Below the pieces are notes generated by a model. It saw nothing but the letters and a program-made list of their open reading frames with translations. It made no database searches and was not told the DNA's origin. Position numbers and translations under genes: made by a program. A stretch of 64,000 bases of DNA from Hirundichthys speculiger (taxonomy: Eukaryota; Chordata; Actinopteri; Beloniformes; Exocoetidae), in NCBI GenBank assembly GCA_018398805.1, contig JAGFBZ010000290.1, positions 806,001 through 870,000 on the forward strand, written 5' to 3'. This document shows, piece after piece, positions 34,196-46,441 of the stretch (position 1 is its first letter; each line of letters starts with the position of its first letter).

Positions 34196-35204
34196 ATCCA
34201 GTGGGAAGATGTTGCAGGTAACAAAATCAAGATGTATTGTGGGAGGAGGCCTTTGAATTTGACACGTGGTTAAAAACATACCATCTGTATGCTTTTTTAA
34301 ATATGTATGAAACAAAAGAATGCACAACTTTGAAAACATTTTTTTAAGGGAGAAAGAAACAAAGCAGCAGGTGCTGATCCAATGTCAGCACTTGGCTCCA
34401 TGGATCAAACATTTTGAGTTGAAAACCTTTTCAAAGGGCACACATCCAAGTAAAGGAGCAACAACGAGAACACAAATAAAACAAGAATTACAGCAAACTG
34501 GAATCTGCAACAGAAACAGGAACAAAAGAATTAAAGGCTCATTATAGAGAGACTAAAATACAAAAAACAGCCAAACACCTGCAAAGACCCCACAAATCTC
34601 CCTTTGGCTCACGAGACGAGAGCAAACTATTTATATGTACCTACAGTGACTGTGTGAGCAGATGGTGAGATGGCAGCAGGACTGAGAGTCTGTCTTCATT
34701 GTGATCTTTCCCTCTTCAGTCACTGCTGGATGTAACTGCCGTCCTGGTAGTAAATTAGATGTACTAGGCACTGGAGCTCGTCTGTATACTTGTGGTATAT
34801 GTCAAAGTTCATAGTTCATTGCAGATGTAAGAAGCTCCTCTCACCATGCTAATCACAGCATGAAGTAGGTGTGAATGTTTGGAAGTCAGTTGTGGAAAGT
34901 TACAGCAAGCATAAGTACCCCCGTCCAACAATGGAGGAGTGAAAAGGAGACTATGTTTCTGCCACTGCCTGACATGCAGTCCAGTTAGGCCGTAAATCTG
35001 CCATAAGTGAGTCAGAAACCCAGAGACAGAAGGAAGGTTTCAGAGGATCATTACACTCATCTCATCTAGAGAGCATAGGTAAGCCTGTTGATTTACAGCA
35101 GAGTGCTAACAGCAAAGTTGTGTACTATATAACAACTACATACTCCTTATTTCTGAATTCCTTATTCCTTATTGAAAAATTGCAGCTCATTTTTATACTT
35201 TACA
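34196..35204. other. no feature recognised
   Basis: AT-rich unique-looking sequence without assignable frames. Confidence 0.5.
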
Positions 35205-35279
35205 TAATCATCTCGCAGGCTGGATTAAACTTGTTTGCAGGCCTGATCCGACCCGCAGGCCGTACGTTTGACACCCCTG
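35205..35279 (-). mobile_element. hAT element end fragment
   Basis: The segment ends GTACGTTTGACACCCCTG at 35279. Its reverse complement, CAGGGGTGTCAAACGTACGG, is a terminal repeat type known from vertebrate hAT elements, and it is followed inside by GGCCTGCGGGTCGGATCAGG. Only one end is present and the rest is missing. Confidence 0.65.
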
Positions 35280-36084
35280 ATCTAAACCGTAGGGTCCCGT
35301 CTTATTGCTTTGTCGCTGAATTGTAATGATCTATGTGACTAAAGGCCAAAAGTAAAAAAGGAAATTCACCCTTTCCTTTACCTTTTCCTTTCTTTAGTTC
35401 GATCCTTGTGTACTAAAACAGTAATTGTTCTTCTATTCACACATCAAAGGAAGATATACACTGACTACTGACAGGTGTAACATAAGACATGCCATAAAAA
35501 TGCAACACTCTACTGGGAAACTTTACGTTCTTGCATTAATGTAAACACAAACTTTAACAATGCTTAGATGAGTTGTAAATGTTAAGACTAAGAATACCCT
35601 ACCATGGAAATATGTCATACTGGAGAAAACTACTCAGGAACAGATCATTATGGCATTAAAATGACATTAAATGTTATTAAAATATATTCTTTTGAAATCT
35701 GATCACAAATGGCTAATGCTTATGCAAGGTCCAAACAAATTCCAGGATGGACTCCATGGTGAATGTGGTCTGGGACACATGTCCACACAGTAGTCTAAAT
35801 ACAAAAATATCTTGGAATGGATTCAGGGACCATACACTAATGTCTTTGTTTAAGACTAATTTGATTTTGTCTGCAAATGACCACGATTAAGCTGTTTGTC
35901 ATTCAAATTCTTCTCTGTGTTTTTGGCAGATATTTCCTTTTATGGTATACATCTTGATTGTACATGTGTTAAATAAAGCTTTGAAAGAAATGTTTGCAGC
36001 AGATCCCTGATGTCTTTTTCATGTCTTCTTCTTTTCACCTATGTTATTCTTCTTCTTTCTTCTTGGCATTAAAAAATAGCACAT
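35280..36084. other. no feature recognised
   Basis: AT-rich unique-looking sequence. Confidence 0.5.
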
Positions 36085-36433
36085 TTAGGGCCTGATTTAC
36101 TAAAGGTTTGCGTGCGTAAAAACGTGTGCAAACTTGACACCACCCGCAAACCAATGTGCAAGCTGATTTACTAACAGCGTGCAAAGAGGACTGCGCCTCT
36201 CAAATGAGCAAAATAGCACACGCTGTTCATTTAGCACTTTTGCCCTGATCAATAAACAATATGGGGCGTACCCGCCAGAAAGCGCAAAATACTGGGAGGG
36301 GAAAATGCAAATAGGTCCATTTACCACACGCAATGAGATTTACCAACCCTGAAAGTAATTGCGGGGATTGTGATTGCGTCTGTATTTAATACGTTCGAAA
36401 GGAAGGTGCTAATCTGCCCAGCATTACGCACCG

Positions 36434-36535
36434 ATGGCTGCTGTTATTGTGGCAAGGAGGCGACATCGCCAAAATCAAAGAATACGCAGAGAGTCTTTCG
36501 GACTCGTGTAAATTTGTTTGCACATGCAAAAGGTG
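36434..36535 (+). pseudogene. PIF/Harbinger transposase, amino-terminal remnant
   Basis: From an ATG at 36434 the frame reads MAAVIVARRRHRQNQRIRRE. With a one-base shift it continues FRTRVNLFAHAK, then breaks up. The Arg-rich start fits Harbinger-type transposases of fish. The catalytic DDE core is wholly absent, being deleted or replaced by later insertions. It could not function. Confidence 0.55.
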
Positions 36536-36760
36536 AAATATTTTATTTGAATGTTAAATCGAGTATTATTCAGCAAAAGGTTGCCACAGGAGGCACCAGG
36601 GTTTCCGTTGTCTGGTAATTGCTGGACTTTGTCTGGTAAAATATGCGGAAGTCCGGGATTTTATAATCTCTCCGGTCAAAATGTCCGGTGAAAATACTCC
36701 TCCCAAGCACAATTTCAGTTGTAATAAAATGGGTTATTTCCACATCATTTTATGAAAAAC

Positions 36761-36884
36761 GCCTCGGGATTCTCCCAGAGGAGCTGGTGGAAGCGGCCGG
36801 GGGATCTGGACCTCTGAAGCTGCTTATCCGACCCGACTTCGGATAAGCGGAAGCTAATGGATGGATGGATGGATGGATGGATGG
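36761..36884 (+). mobile_element. Rex3/RTE LINE 3' end nested in the Harbinger element
   Basis: The segment starts GCCTCGGGATTCTCCCAGAG, continues AGCTGGTGGAAGCGGCCGGG and GACCCGACTTCGGATAAGCG, and ends with seven ATGG units. This is the 3' end of Rex3-like RTE elements. The flanks ATTTTATGAAAAAC (36747-36760) and ATTTTATGAAAAAA (36885-36898) are a 13-of-14 target duplication. It is a strongly 5'-truncated insertion made after the Harbinger element had arrived. Confidence 0.85.
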
Positions 36885-37044
36885 ATTTTATGAAAAAACA
36901 TATACTTTTTTTACGAATGAGTAGTGTGTGAGGACGAGTCGGCTCCAGCCACAGCTCCACTCATTGATGCCACAGCTGCGCGCAGAGACGCATCTCCGTA
37001 ATGACAGCGCTCCGCGGTTATGGAGGCTTGAACTTCTCAACGGC

Positions 37045-37342
37045 CACTTAACCACCTGTCTTGTTTGCCGAAGTTTTATTAAAGGTCACTTTTTCTTTAG
37101 TCCTTTGCCTCATATCTTGCCACCTTCTTTTAACCTCATCTGCCGTTCTTTTTGTCTTTACCAACTGCATTTATTCTATCGCAGATTTTCTCCCATATTG
37201 CGTTTCTTTTGGTAATGTTTAAATTTCTTTGCTTTAGTTCATGAATGTGTTTATTTGCCTCTTCCACTAATATCTCTAACTCCAACTCATCAAATTTCAT
37301 TTTGCGCTTGCGTCTATCCTGCTTTCCATCCAGACTCTCCAT
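37045..37342 (-). pseudogene. Harbinger Myb/SANT-like DNA-binding protein, frameshifted
   Basis: From an ATG at 37342 the minus strand reads MESLDGKQDRRKRKMKFDEL, then LEILVEEANKHIHEL and NITKRNAIWEKICDRINAVG. One base out of frame it continues TADEVKRRWQDMRQRTKEKV and FNKTSANKTG. The ITKRNAIWEKICDRINAVG-TADEVKRRWQDM pattern is the trihelix Myb/SANT-like domain of the second protein of PIF/Harbinger elements, which helps the transposase enter the nucleus and bind DNA. The shift lies near 37145. After about 37045 there is a stop. It is a relic, but it is the best preserved coding part of the element. Confidence 0.8.
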
Positions 37343-37522
37343 GGCGCAAACCGTAAGACACGCAACACCTCATTTAAATACTGCGGTTTGCACCCGTTAT
37401 CAATTGCGCGAGCATTCTTAGTTGATCACCCGCAAAACACACAACAACAGCCCGCGCAAACTTTTTCAGTGCACACGCAATTTAGTACTCTTTATTTAGG
37501 ATCTTAGTAAATCAGGCCCTTA

Positions 37523-39944
37523 GTGTTTGCAAGCAGAGTGTTAATTGTAATATACAGAGGGAGAGGGAAGATCCAATCACTCAAGATGGGAATGGATATG
37601 CCATGGATATGCATATAGGTATACATTTCAATGCCACGTGTAAACACACCTTTGAGCCCAATGTGAACATCTTCTGCAATGAGCGAAAAAGATAATTTCA
37701 TCCTGCAACTCGCCAGATCCCTATGGCTCATTGCCAAACTCTGCCAAACATCTTGAGTCTCCTCCACAGAGAGGTCCTGTGTCCAGAAGTAGTACCTCTA
37801 CTGTGCAGATTTACAGTTGGGATGTTACATGGCAACAATGTAAAATTTAAGAAATATCTTTTGTTGTAGCTGCGTCCATGTATATAAAATGTGAGTGATT
37901 TTTCCATTTCAATGATTTAAAAGAACATTTAAAAGACACAGATGTAATGCTGCCTCTTGGCCTCTGTTACGGTCCTATTTTTCCATTACCTTGTATTTAT
38001 CGTAAACACATCATGTTCCTGTTGCCAACATATATTACATGATCAGAGGTTTAAGGACTAAAAGCAACAGGATCAATCTCACAAGTTTTTGATTCAGTCT
38101 TCCAAAAAGTATTCACTCTAGTTATACTTACACAGGTCAACTTTGTAGACTGCTGTGACAAAACAAAAGAAACGGCAGATAAATGTGCACACAGACATGT
38201 CAAGTGTGAGGTAGAAAAACAAAGCAGAAAAAAGAAAACAAAACATGAATAGCCAGATAATGAGACAGAGAGGGTTCTTTGCTTTCTTTTCTTTTCTTTT
38301 CTTTTTCTTTTTTGGCCCAAGCACAGGTGGTAATACAGTACATTTTCTTTCTTTGAGTAAAGAACAAGTAGGAGGCCTCCTTCCCTCTCCACTAATCACA
38401 CTTAATGATGCAAATGGGCCTAAGACATACCTTTGAAATCAAATCCACTTACAACCACACAAACGAACACACACATATATACCAGGAGCCATACAAAGAA
38501 ACACACACGCAACAAAACTCATCTGGGAGCACAGCAAGTAGTTGTTGTGCAGAGTGAATGCGAGAAGAAAGATGAGGAGAGAAAGGAAGAGAAAGAGGGA
38601 GATGTAACTGAAGAAGTGTGAGTTTGCCTTGTGGATGTTTCCAATCTGTCAGCAGGCTCCTAACTAGCCTCTGCAGTGCCACAGCTAATCAGCTAATTGG
38701 TCTTAATGACCTCATAGGTTCACACACCCAACACACACAAACGCGTATTTCAAAATCGTGCAAGAAAATGAAAAGGAAGTAGGGCTAACTGGTGTGTGTG
38801 TGTGTACTTTTTTTGTTAGTTCACTGTGCCCTTTTTAATATAAACATTGACCTTGTCAGGACCAGAAGTAGTCCTGGTGAGCATAGCTAGTCCTAATGAG
38901 GCAAAATATAATTCATGGGGGTTCTGGTTTGGATTAGAGGTGAGGTGTGAATTGACATTAGGTTGTTTAGAAGGTAGGCATGAACTGATTATGCTTATGG
39001 TGACACTTTCCACAAAAAAAAAAAGAAAAATGGAGGTCAGCGCAATGACCTAAAAAGGATAGCTGTGCAAAGGCCGTGCGTGTGCGTGTAATACACTTCA
39101 GCTACATCAAGCTCCTATAGCAGTATCTCCTGAAACCTCTATGCAACAAAAAATATACTCTTTCGCTCCAAATCCCCAAACAGACATTTGCTCACGCACA
39201 CTTTTAGAAAGGGGCTGTAGGCTGCAGGCTTAGCCTGGGATTTGGAGTAGTTTGCAGGTGGATAAAATCAGGCTTTACTTTCCATATTTAAAATGATTAT
39301 TGGCACAATGGTGTAGTGTGTTAATGTTCTTTCAGAGAGTTTCCGTGTGCATACAAACACTTATAATGATCACAGTGAAGAAACAGAGTGAGAGACAAAA
39401 AGTAAAACAAAAAAATGCACATCGAATAAAATACAGGCATTAAAAGACTAGTCGTAATGGACAGTGAGAAGCAGTTTTTCCCCCTGCAGAAGTTAAGGCC
39501 CCCTGACTTGCTCCTTCAGCATTTCCGGTGTAGGATCTACTGACCTCACGCTGTGACGTAATAAATTTGCAACAGCTTTGCCCCTAACCACAATACTGAA
39601 CATGCCAAAAGTAGGATGTGATGATGGATGCGTGAGTTTAAACAAGAATAATACCAGAAGCAGCTGAGACAGATGCTGCATTGACGTGATGCAGCTGACT
39701 CATGACCTGTGCAATACAAAAAATATCCAATGTATTACTCTTGTGTCAGTTGGGTTTGAATCAAACAGAGAAAATATCACAGGTTTGGATGGGTCAGATG
39801 AAAAGGAGAAATAAGAAATATTCCAACAACTTAAATAACAACTTTTAGAAACACTGAAACTTTTCTACTTTTCTCTTCCTTGAAAGATGTCCTGTGGAGG
39901 CTCCTGTGGTTGGAAAAAAAATCATGCCTAGACCCATTTACGGG
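37523..39944. other. no feature recognised; C/T-rich and TG/CA tracts
   Basis: CTTTT units occur at about 38280-38312, a CA-rich stretch at 38440-38510, and a TG run near 38792-38806. Open frames are short and unassigned. Confidence 0.5.
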
Positions 39945-42125
39945 TTCAATTCAATTCAATTTGATTTGTATAGTGTCTGTTATAATGCCAATTGTCTCTA
40001 GGTGCTTTTCAGAGACCCAGAGCATGACCCCCGAGCAAATATCATTAACTAAAATTACAATATTAAATCCAAATCAAGGATAATGGCAGGTAAAAAAACT
40101 GTGGGAGAAAAGCCAAACAGTGGCAAGGAAAAACTCCACTTTGAGGAAGAAACCTTGAGCAGGACCTCAAGGTCCTGGTCAGCATGCCAGCCGGCACCCC
40201 GGTCACATCTACACACACAGGTGGAGGTAAACACTGGGATGGCCAGAGGATGGAACTGCAAGTCAGGAAACTCAGGAAACTCTGGCCTGCAAACATACAG
40301 AAAGAAAAGAGAAAAAAGAGGGGCAATATAGCACAACAAATTACAGGAAAGAAAATGGAGAACAGTTACAGTAACAAGGTGCTGCTAATTAATTATGAAT
40401 GATCTGGAGGAGGAAGAAGGGAGGAGGAAAGGGAGAAGAGCGGTGGAGACACCGCTCAGCAGATCATGTTGGCGTCCCCCTGCAGTGTAGGCCTATAGCA
40501 GCATAGCTATGACGAAGCTGTGATTAAGACGAGCCTACTCTAGTCTTAGCTCCTATAACTACGACTAACTATTAGCCCCTACACACTATTGTTTAGACTA
40601 ACTGTAGGCTTTACTAAACAGAAATGTTTTCAATTTAGTTTTAAAGATGGAGGTGGTGTCAGCCTCCTTAACCCAAACTGGTAGCTGGTTCCATAATAAA
40701 GGTGCCTGGTAGCAGAAGGCCCGTCCTCCAAACCTACTTTTAGATATTCTAGGAACGACGAGTAATCCTGCACTCTGAGAGCAGGAGAGCTCTATTAGGA
40801 GCATAACGTGCTATCAAGTCTTGTAAATAACGAGGAGCTAGGCCATGATGGGCCTTATATGTGAGAAGCAGAATTTTAAACTCAATTCGAAATTTCTCGG
40901 GAAGCCAATGGAGGGAGGCTAACACAGGAAAGACTCGCTTACGGATTCCTATAAGCACCCTCGCTGCTGCATTCTGGATCAATTGGAGGCTTTTCAACGA
41001 GTTTTTCGGACATCCTGCTAACAGCACATTACAATAATCCAGTCTAGGACTGACAAACACCTGGATTAATTTTTCAGCATCACCCTGGGAGAGGATGCTC
41101 CTAATCTTGGCGATATTTCAGAGATGAAAAAAAACGCTCTCTGTCAGACCCGATTAATATGCTGCTTAAATGACATATCCTGGTCAAAAATGACTCCAAG
41201 GTTTTTCACAGCTGCGCTGGAAGCCAGCGTTAACCCAGATTAATCCATTCCTCAGGTGTTTGGGACCAAAGACAATAACCTCTGTTTTATCTGAATTTAG
41301 AAGCAAAAAGTTAGAGGACATCCAGGACTTAATGTCATTAAGACACTCTTGAAGTTTAGCCAAAGGTTTTGCTTCCTCTGGTTTCATGGATAAGTACAGC
41401 TGCGTATCATCAGCGTAGCAATGAAAGTTTATGCTGTGGTTCTGGGTAATTTTTCCCAAGGGCAGCATGTATAAAGTGAAAAGGATTGGTCCCAGAACTG
41501 AACCCTGTGGGAGGCCATAACAGATCCTTGTCTGTGCAGAAGAAACGTCATTAACATGGACGAACTGGAACCTGTCGGATAAGTATGACTTAAACCAGCC
41601 TAATGCTGTCCCTTTAATTCCAACAATGTGCTCTAATCTATGCAGCAAAAGGCTGTGATCAACAGTATCAAAAGCAGCACTGAGGACCAGCAGAATAAGT
41701 ACAGATACTAATCCATTGTCTGAGGCCACGAGGAGGTCGTTGGTGACTCTAATCAGCACCGTTTCTGTGCTATGATGTGTTCTGAACCCTGACTGAAAAC
41801 TTCAAATAGATCATTTCTATGCAGGTGTTCTACTAACTGGCTTGCTATTACTTTTTCAGAATTTTAGAGATAAATGGAAGGTTGGATATTGGTCTATAAA
41901 TTGCCAAAATGTCCGGATCAAGAGATGGTTTCTTAAGCAAAGGTTTTATAACTTCAACTTTAAAAACTTGTGCTACATATTCTGATTTTAGAGATAGGTT
42001 AATCTGATCCAAAATTGACGTACCAATAAAGGACATGACATCTTTGAGCAGTCGAGTTGGGATGGGATCCAACAGACACGTAGATGGTTTAGCTTTGCTG
42101 ATGTTCCTTTTAGGCATAGTTGTTA
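39945..42125 (-). mobile_element. L2-clade LINE, 5'-truncated, with long 3' untranslated region
   Basis: On the minus strand the element runs from the reverse-transcriptase amino part (about 42117) through the catalytic core and the carboxy-terminal domain (to about 40600). About 650 bp of 3' untranslated sequence follow, ending in a short TTGAA-type repeat at 39945-39965. About 2.2 kb is present; the endonuclease region expected upstream is absent, a usual 5' truncation. This is the largest LINE copy in the window. Frame breaks make it inactive. Confidence 0.85.
40598..42117 (-). pseudogene. L2 LINE reverse transcriptase, partial and broken
   Basis: The protein begins within SKAKPSTCLLDPIPTRLLKD and passes VIKPLLKKPSLDPDILAIYR and PISNLPFISKILKK. 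A frame change near 41850 follows. The main block (41184-41759) holds motif A in LSAAFDTVDHSLLLHRL, motif B in YGLPQGSVLGPILFTLYM and the catalytic motif C in FHCYADDTQLYLSMK, so the catalytic aspartates are present. After another break near 41180 come RLDYCNVLLAGCPKNSLKSL, QNAAARVLIG, ASLHWLPEKFRIEFKILLLT and GGRAFCYQAPLLWNQLPV. The last frame ends SIFKTKLKTFLFSKAYS. It would copy LINE RNA into DNA at the nick. At least three frame breaks and the missing endonuclease make it dead. Confidence 0.85.
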
Positions 42126-44629
42126 AACACTATCAGTATAGTGGATAACATATTACATCCATCCTGAACATCCATTCAGTCTGTTGTACACACAATCACA
42201 CAGCACTCACATATCTGTGAGGTTAAAATTCAGCCACAACATTATAAGGTCTGCTGTAACTTAGCTAACTTATCAGCAAAACAAAGAACAAAATGCTCCT
42301 ATACAAAACTAAGAATATAAGCTTTTTTATGAGCCTAATTTTTTTTTTTTTTTAGTAAAATTCAAACCAAAACAGCCCTGGCCCACCCAAACACAAGGTA
42401 ATACCTGCATGCAAACATTGGTTTACCCTGAGGGAACAACTCTTGCTTCTGGGTGGCTTGACAATTGGGTATGTGCAGAGAATTAATAGCCCAGCGTTGG
42501 CATCTGTAGCTTTTTTTCCTCTCACTAATCACTTCATCATGGGCTTTAATGGTAACTAATACTAGTAAGTACACAGAGCTGTGCTTCTTCAACACAGGCC
42601 TCCAGATAAATATGTATATGTACGCTCACTTATAAAATAAAACATAGGCTGGCTGTCACTGTTGTCATGACTGATCCAATTGCCATGGTTGAACAGAGGT
42701 TCCCCTTTTTACTTAAACTGTATATAAATGCTTCCTTACATGTTGGCCTTACATGTTCCTAAATGTTTTAATATAATACATTTTTATGAGGTAACAAGAA
42801 AATTAGAAAGTATTGTACTTCTTTTAAAGTAATGATTTGGACCCTTCATGGAAAATGTAGTATTTAGCGTCCTAGCAAAATAAAAAACCCAAGAGACTCT
42901 GAATCTTGACTGCTGTTCTCACAAGGAAAGCAGTTGTTTCAGCAAGTGTTTCAGCAAACTGTCAATTGCCAAAATCTTCTGGCAGGAGTTCTGACTTTTG
43001 TGCACCAGACTGAGGAAGTGTGGTGATGTTAGAGAATCAAGTCTACCGACGGTGAACAGGCATGACCCTTTTCTTTATGATGAAAAATCCCCCAAAAGTT
43101 TAGAGATGACTGCTGAAGTTTATCTTTCATTCATGAATTTATGTTCTGTTTTCCACATTTATTTTTTTAGAATAGTAGAGGCTTTTTTCCCTGTAACAAT
43201 GTATGTCTTTCATGCACATACATCTACAACTTTTGGTTCTTCATGCACAGATATACCAAAGTAATGCATGAACAAGCATGGGATGAGTAATTTTTGGGTT
43301 ACGCTGTTGTTTACTAACTTTTCACTGATGGCAGCATGAAAAAGCAGCAAGTTCAGCCACCTTCACACTACAAGTTTCACTGCACACTGCAAGTTTCCAA
43401 GCTTGCCACCAAAAAAAACCCTCGATCAGAGGCAGCTAGACAGAGTTGGCTCGTGATTGTGATGTGTGAATTATTTAATGACACATTTAAGATGCCATCT
43501 CTTACATCAGACAGATAACTGTTAAATATTTAATGCTGTAAAACATTCGAACAAAGACATGACAAAGAGACAACTAGAAAAAAGAAGCAGCAACATGGCA
43601 ACAAGAAAAGTTTGGACTCAACAAGTAAACAGCTTGCACTGCTTGTTTCGTTCCCTGTCAAGTTTAAAATAAACAATTCCTGTATCATGTCTGTGGGTTT
43701 TTTTTTCTGCAGTAGCCTTTACTGGTTTACAACAACAAATTATAAATGCCATTATTTAACAAATTATAAACAGTGCATTCCAGCACAGTTCTCTCTTAAA
43801 GCAGGAGAAAGCAATTGTGTTTTCTTTTTAATCTTCATGTTAAAATATCAGTTTCAGTTTAATATGAGGAAATATTTAATAATTTGTCCACTGCAAACCA
43901 GACAAAGTAACTTTGAACTCCTGTCCCTGTCAACTCCTTCGACATCTGCAAACATCTGTCACATAGCAGCAAAGGTAAAACTAGCTCACAGGACTATGTC
44001 ATGACAGAGGTGACTGAGACTTAAGAGGAAAGAAGAGAAAATAAAAGAGAAACTGATCAAGAGACCACACAAGAGTAAATCTTAGACTAGCAACTCAAAC
44101 TCCATGTCTATATGCAGACTCACTAGACTAAAAATTGCAGGAGTTCCTTTGTGCTGCTTTAACCCAAACCACAGTGTGATGGTCAGCTATGTTGTTGTGT
44201 ATTATTTAAAGCAGGGTACCTTTGATATTCTCTTGACCTTTTGTTCATTAAACTCCAAAACTGTTTGCATTCTTTTCATTCTTGTGTCTCTATTTTCAGT
44301 ATATCCAAGGTGTCATTTTACATCTAGAAGAAAGTTGCATTTTTGTAATAGGTGCCTTTTGATCCACAAGTTCCACAATATCTTACGTGTGTCGATAGTT
44401 CCTTTGGACTTCACCATAAGGGGTAAGTTGTGTGAATCTGGCAATGGAATATGCACACACATAATACATCTATGAGCACTGAGCTGAGCTTTGCAGGCAG
44501 TTGGCCAAATTGCAGTGAAGACAACAAGCTTTCTAAATACATGGTGGTCTGTGGAAGCAGTGGCACCCAGTCAGATTAACGAACACATCCATCCGCAGTC
44601 GCACTAAAGAGGGTGGCACATGTATCAAT
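42126..44629. other. no feature recognised
   Basis: AT-rich unique-looking DNA with a T run near 42341-42354. Two plus-strand open frames (43612-44004, 130 codons; 44104-44475, 123 codons) have no known domain and no splice or promoter context I can support. Confidence 0.45.
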
Positions 44630-46433
44630 TGCTGAGCAAGTTTATGCGTTATTATTGCATTAACTCATTAATTTATTAATGCCGACATTTATTTTATCGT
44701 GCATTAACGCATGTTGCTTTTGTTTTGAAAAGTCTGTTACTGGCTGCTGTGGAACCAGAAGAGAATTGGTAGGCAAACATGTGGAAAAGCTAAAACAGAC
44801 ATGGGAGAGCAGTAAAAATCTGTGTACTTTACAGTTCGAGTTGCAACTCAGGTAGCAATATTAACAATTCAGTCTGAAAAAAAATTATGGACTGCAACAA
44901 AACTTTCAAACCCCTTTGTTCAAGATGATCGTGTCATTCCTCCATTTTACATCAGATCTGCTCCATGTGTTCACTCTCGTGCTATTCTCTTAAGCCTGAT
45001 TTATACTCAAACGTCAGGTCGTCTGAGTCACCTACGCAGACAACGCAGAGATGCCGCCCCACCCTACGCCGACACTACGCAGACACTCCGGTGTGCCCAC
45101 CCAAAATTGTAGCTCGAAGCAGACAGTGTCGCAGAGAGGAGAGAAAGGAGGCCTCTGATTGGTCAATTCTACATCCGCGTAGAAAAGAGTGCGTTGAAGA
45201 AATGAGGAGGTACCCACATCTGTAGGATTCTTGTTCTCCACACTACATAGACAGCACATATTCTAGTAATTCATGGAGGGAGATAGCGATGAATGTGGGT
45301 CTAGATACGGCCGAGACGATGAGGAAGTGGAAAAACGCAAGAGATACGTTTAGTAAGTTTAGCTAGTTCGTGATTGTCCATCTTGCGTTGTGGCGTAACA
45401 TAGCGGAGACCGCGCAAGTATAAATCAAAAGTGACGGCGGCGACACATTGCCGCGAGAGTATACACGGCCCTTTACTCGTTACTTCAGTGCGGCTCCATC
45501 TAGCAGCAAAGATGTGTAATGACAACAGAAAGTCTAGTCTTTGATTATAAAACGACCCCCATTTTTCAGAATATGACTTCTAGATTAAAATATTGTCCTA
45601 TATTCGGGCCAATATGGTAGTTTGATCAATGACTTATTTCAACAGTGGTTTGACATGTGCTGAAATTTTCCTGCATGTTGCAGCAGATGGGTTGCCAAAT
45701 ATTATAGTATGTGATTCCAGCGCCGCCATGCTACCTGAACTGCCGCACAAAGCCATTTCCAGGTCACATAAACCCGACAATTAAATATTAAAAACAAATT
45801 CAGTCCTGTGGCCCGTTTTTTCATTTTGTAATTTTGATCGAAGTCTTAAATTGAAATATAAAAAGCCAGGCATTTTTCATGTTTTTGTATTAGATTAAAA
45901 AACAATAAACAAAATAAAATGTCACTTTTTAATTTTTTTATTTTTGATTGACAATTGAAAATGGAAAGAAGAATGATACACAGGACTTGATAAAGTTACA
46001 GCACTTTCACGTGGACATTTTCATTTTAAAGTTCTCCCAGATGGAGGATTTGACAGAAACAAGGTTATTTGTAACAACTGCCAAGCTGAACTCCCCATTA
46101 AAAGTTTCTGCTGTTACCTCAGAAATTACCTGTTTTAATGTTATGACTGTGGCTCAGGATTTTGTTGGTCGACTTTTATTTTTCTTAAACAGTATGGCAT
46201 TATTGCCCTGGCAGTAGGCAATAAGCTTTATTTTATTTACACTAAATATGTGTTACTGACAAATGTTATGACACTTTCATTCATATGGCAGAAGAACATT
46301 TTAATAAAAGTGCACTTTACACTACTTTTTAATTCATTATTCGATTTTGCATATACAATGTGATTAATCGTGATTATTCAGGGAAATCATGCAATTAATT
46401 GCGATTAAAAATTTTAATCGCTGCCCAGCTCTA
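44630..46433 (+). mobile_element. hAT-like element copy 1 (inverted partner at 48328-50099)
   Basis: The right end in reverse reads TAGAGCTGGGCAGCGATTAA. The left end TGCTGAGCAAGTTTATGCG is the same terminal repeat with a 3-base loss. The flanks GTATCAAT (44622-44629) and GTATTAAT (46434-46441) match at seven of eight bases, fitting an 8-bp hAT duplication. Stretches of TTAATCGCGATTAA type lie just inside one end. Without the nested 480-bp insert the element is about 1.3 kb. No transposase is recognisable; one 89-codon frame (45948-46217) is shared with copy 2. Confidence 0.7.
44993..45472. mobile_element. PIF/Harbinger-type MITE nested in copy 1
   Basis: The insert starts AGCCTGATTTATACTCAAAC and ends GAGAGTATACACGGCCCT. 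It is flanked by TTA at 44990-44992 and 45473-45475. Copy 2 has the undisturbed site, with a single TTA between the same neighbours (in reverse, GCTTTCTC-TTA-TTGGTTACTTCAG). This directly shows the insertion and its 3-bp duplication. The inside is G+C-rich (GACGGCGGCGACA, CTACGCCGACACTACGCAGA) and codes for nothing. The end sequence and TTA target fit a non-autonomous Harbinger-group element. Confidence 0.85.
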
Positions 46434-46441
46434 GTATTAAT

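Larger units (their letters stand above)
36088..37519. mobile_element. PIF/Harbinger transposon, degraded, with nested insertions
   Basis: The ends GGGCCTGATTTACTAA and TTAGTAAATCAGGCCC are perfect inverted repeats over 16 bases. Both are flanked by TTA (36085-36087 and 37520-37522), the 3-bp target duplication of this superfamily. Inside lie the start of a Harbinger-type transposase on the plus strand and a Myb/SANT-like protein on the minus strand near the right end, the two proteins these elements encode. A Rex3/RTE tail is inserted at 36761-36884. A CAGGGTTTCC segment from 36596 may be the end of a further hAT insertion. Confidence 0.9.

Noticed and set aside
33993..34256. 87-codon frame
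   Set aside because: It overlaps the solo LTR and its flank, and shows no protein family.
40083..40402. Open frames of 72-94 codons on both strands
   Set aside because: They lie in the 3' untranslated part of the L2 LINE and have no family resemblance.
43612..44475. Two plus-strand frames of 130 and 123 codons
   Set aside because: No known motif; composition like the surroundings; no supporting signals.
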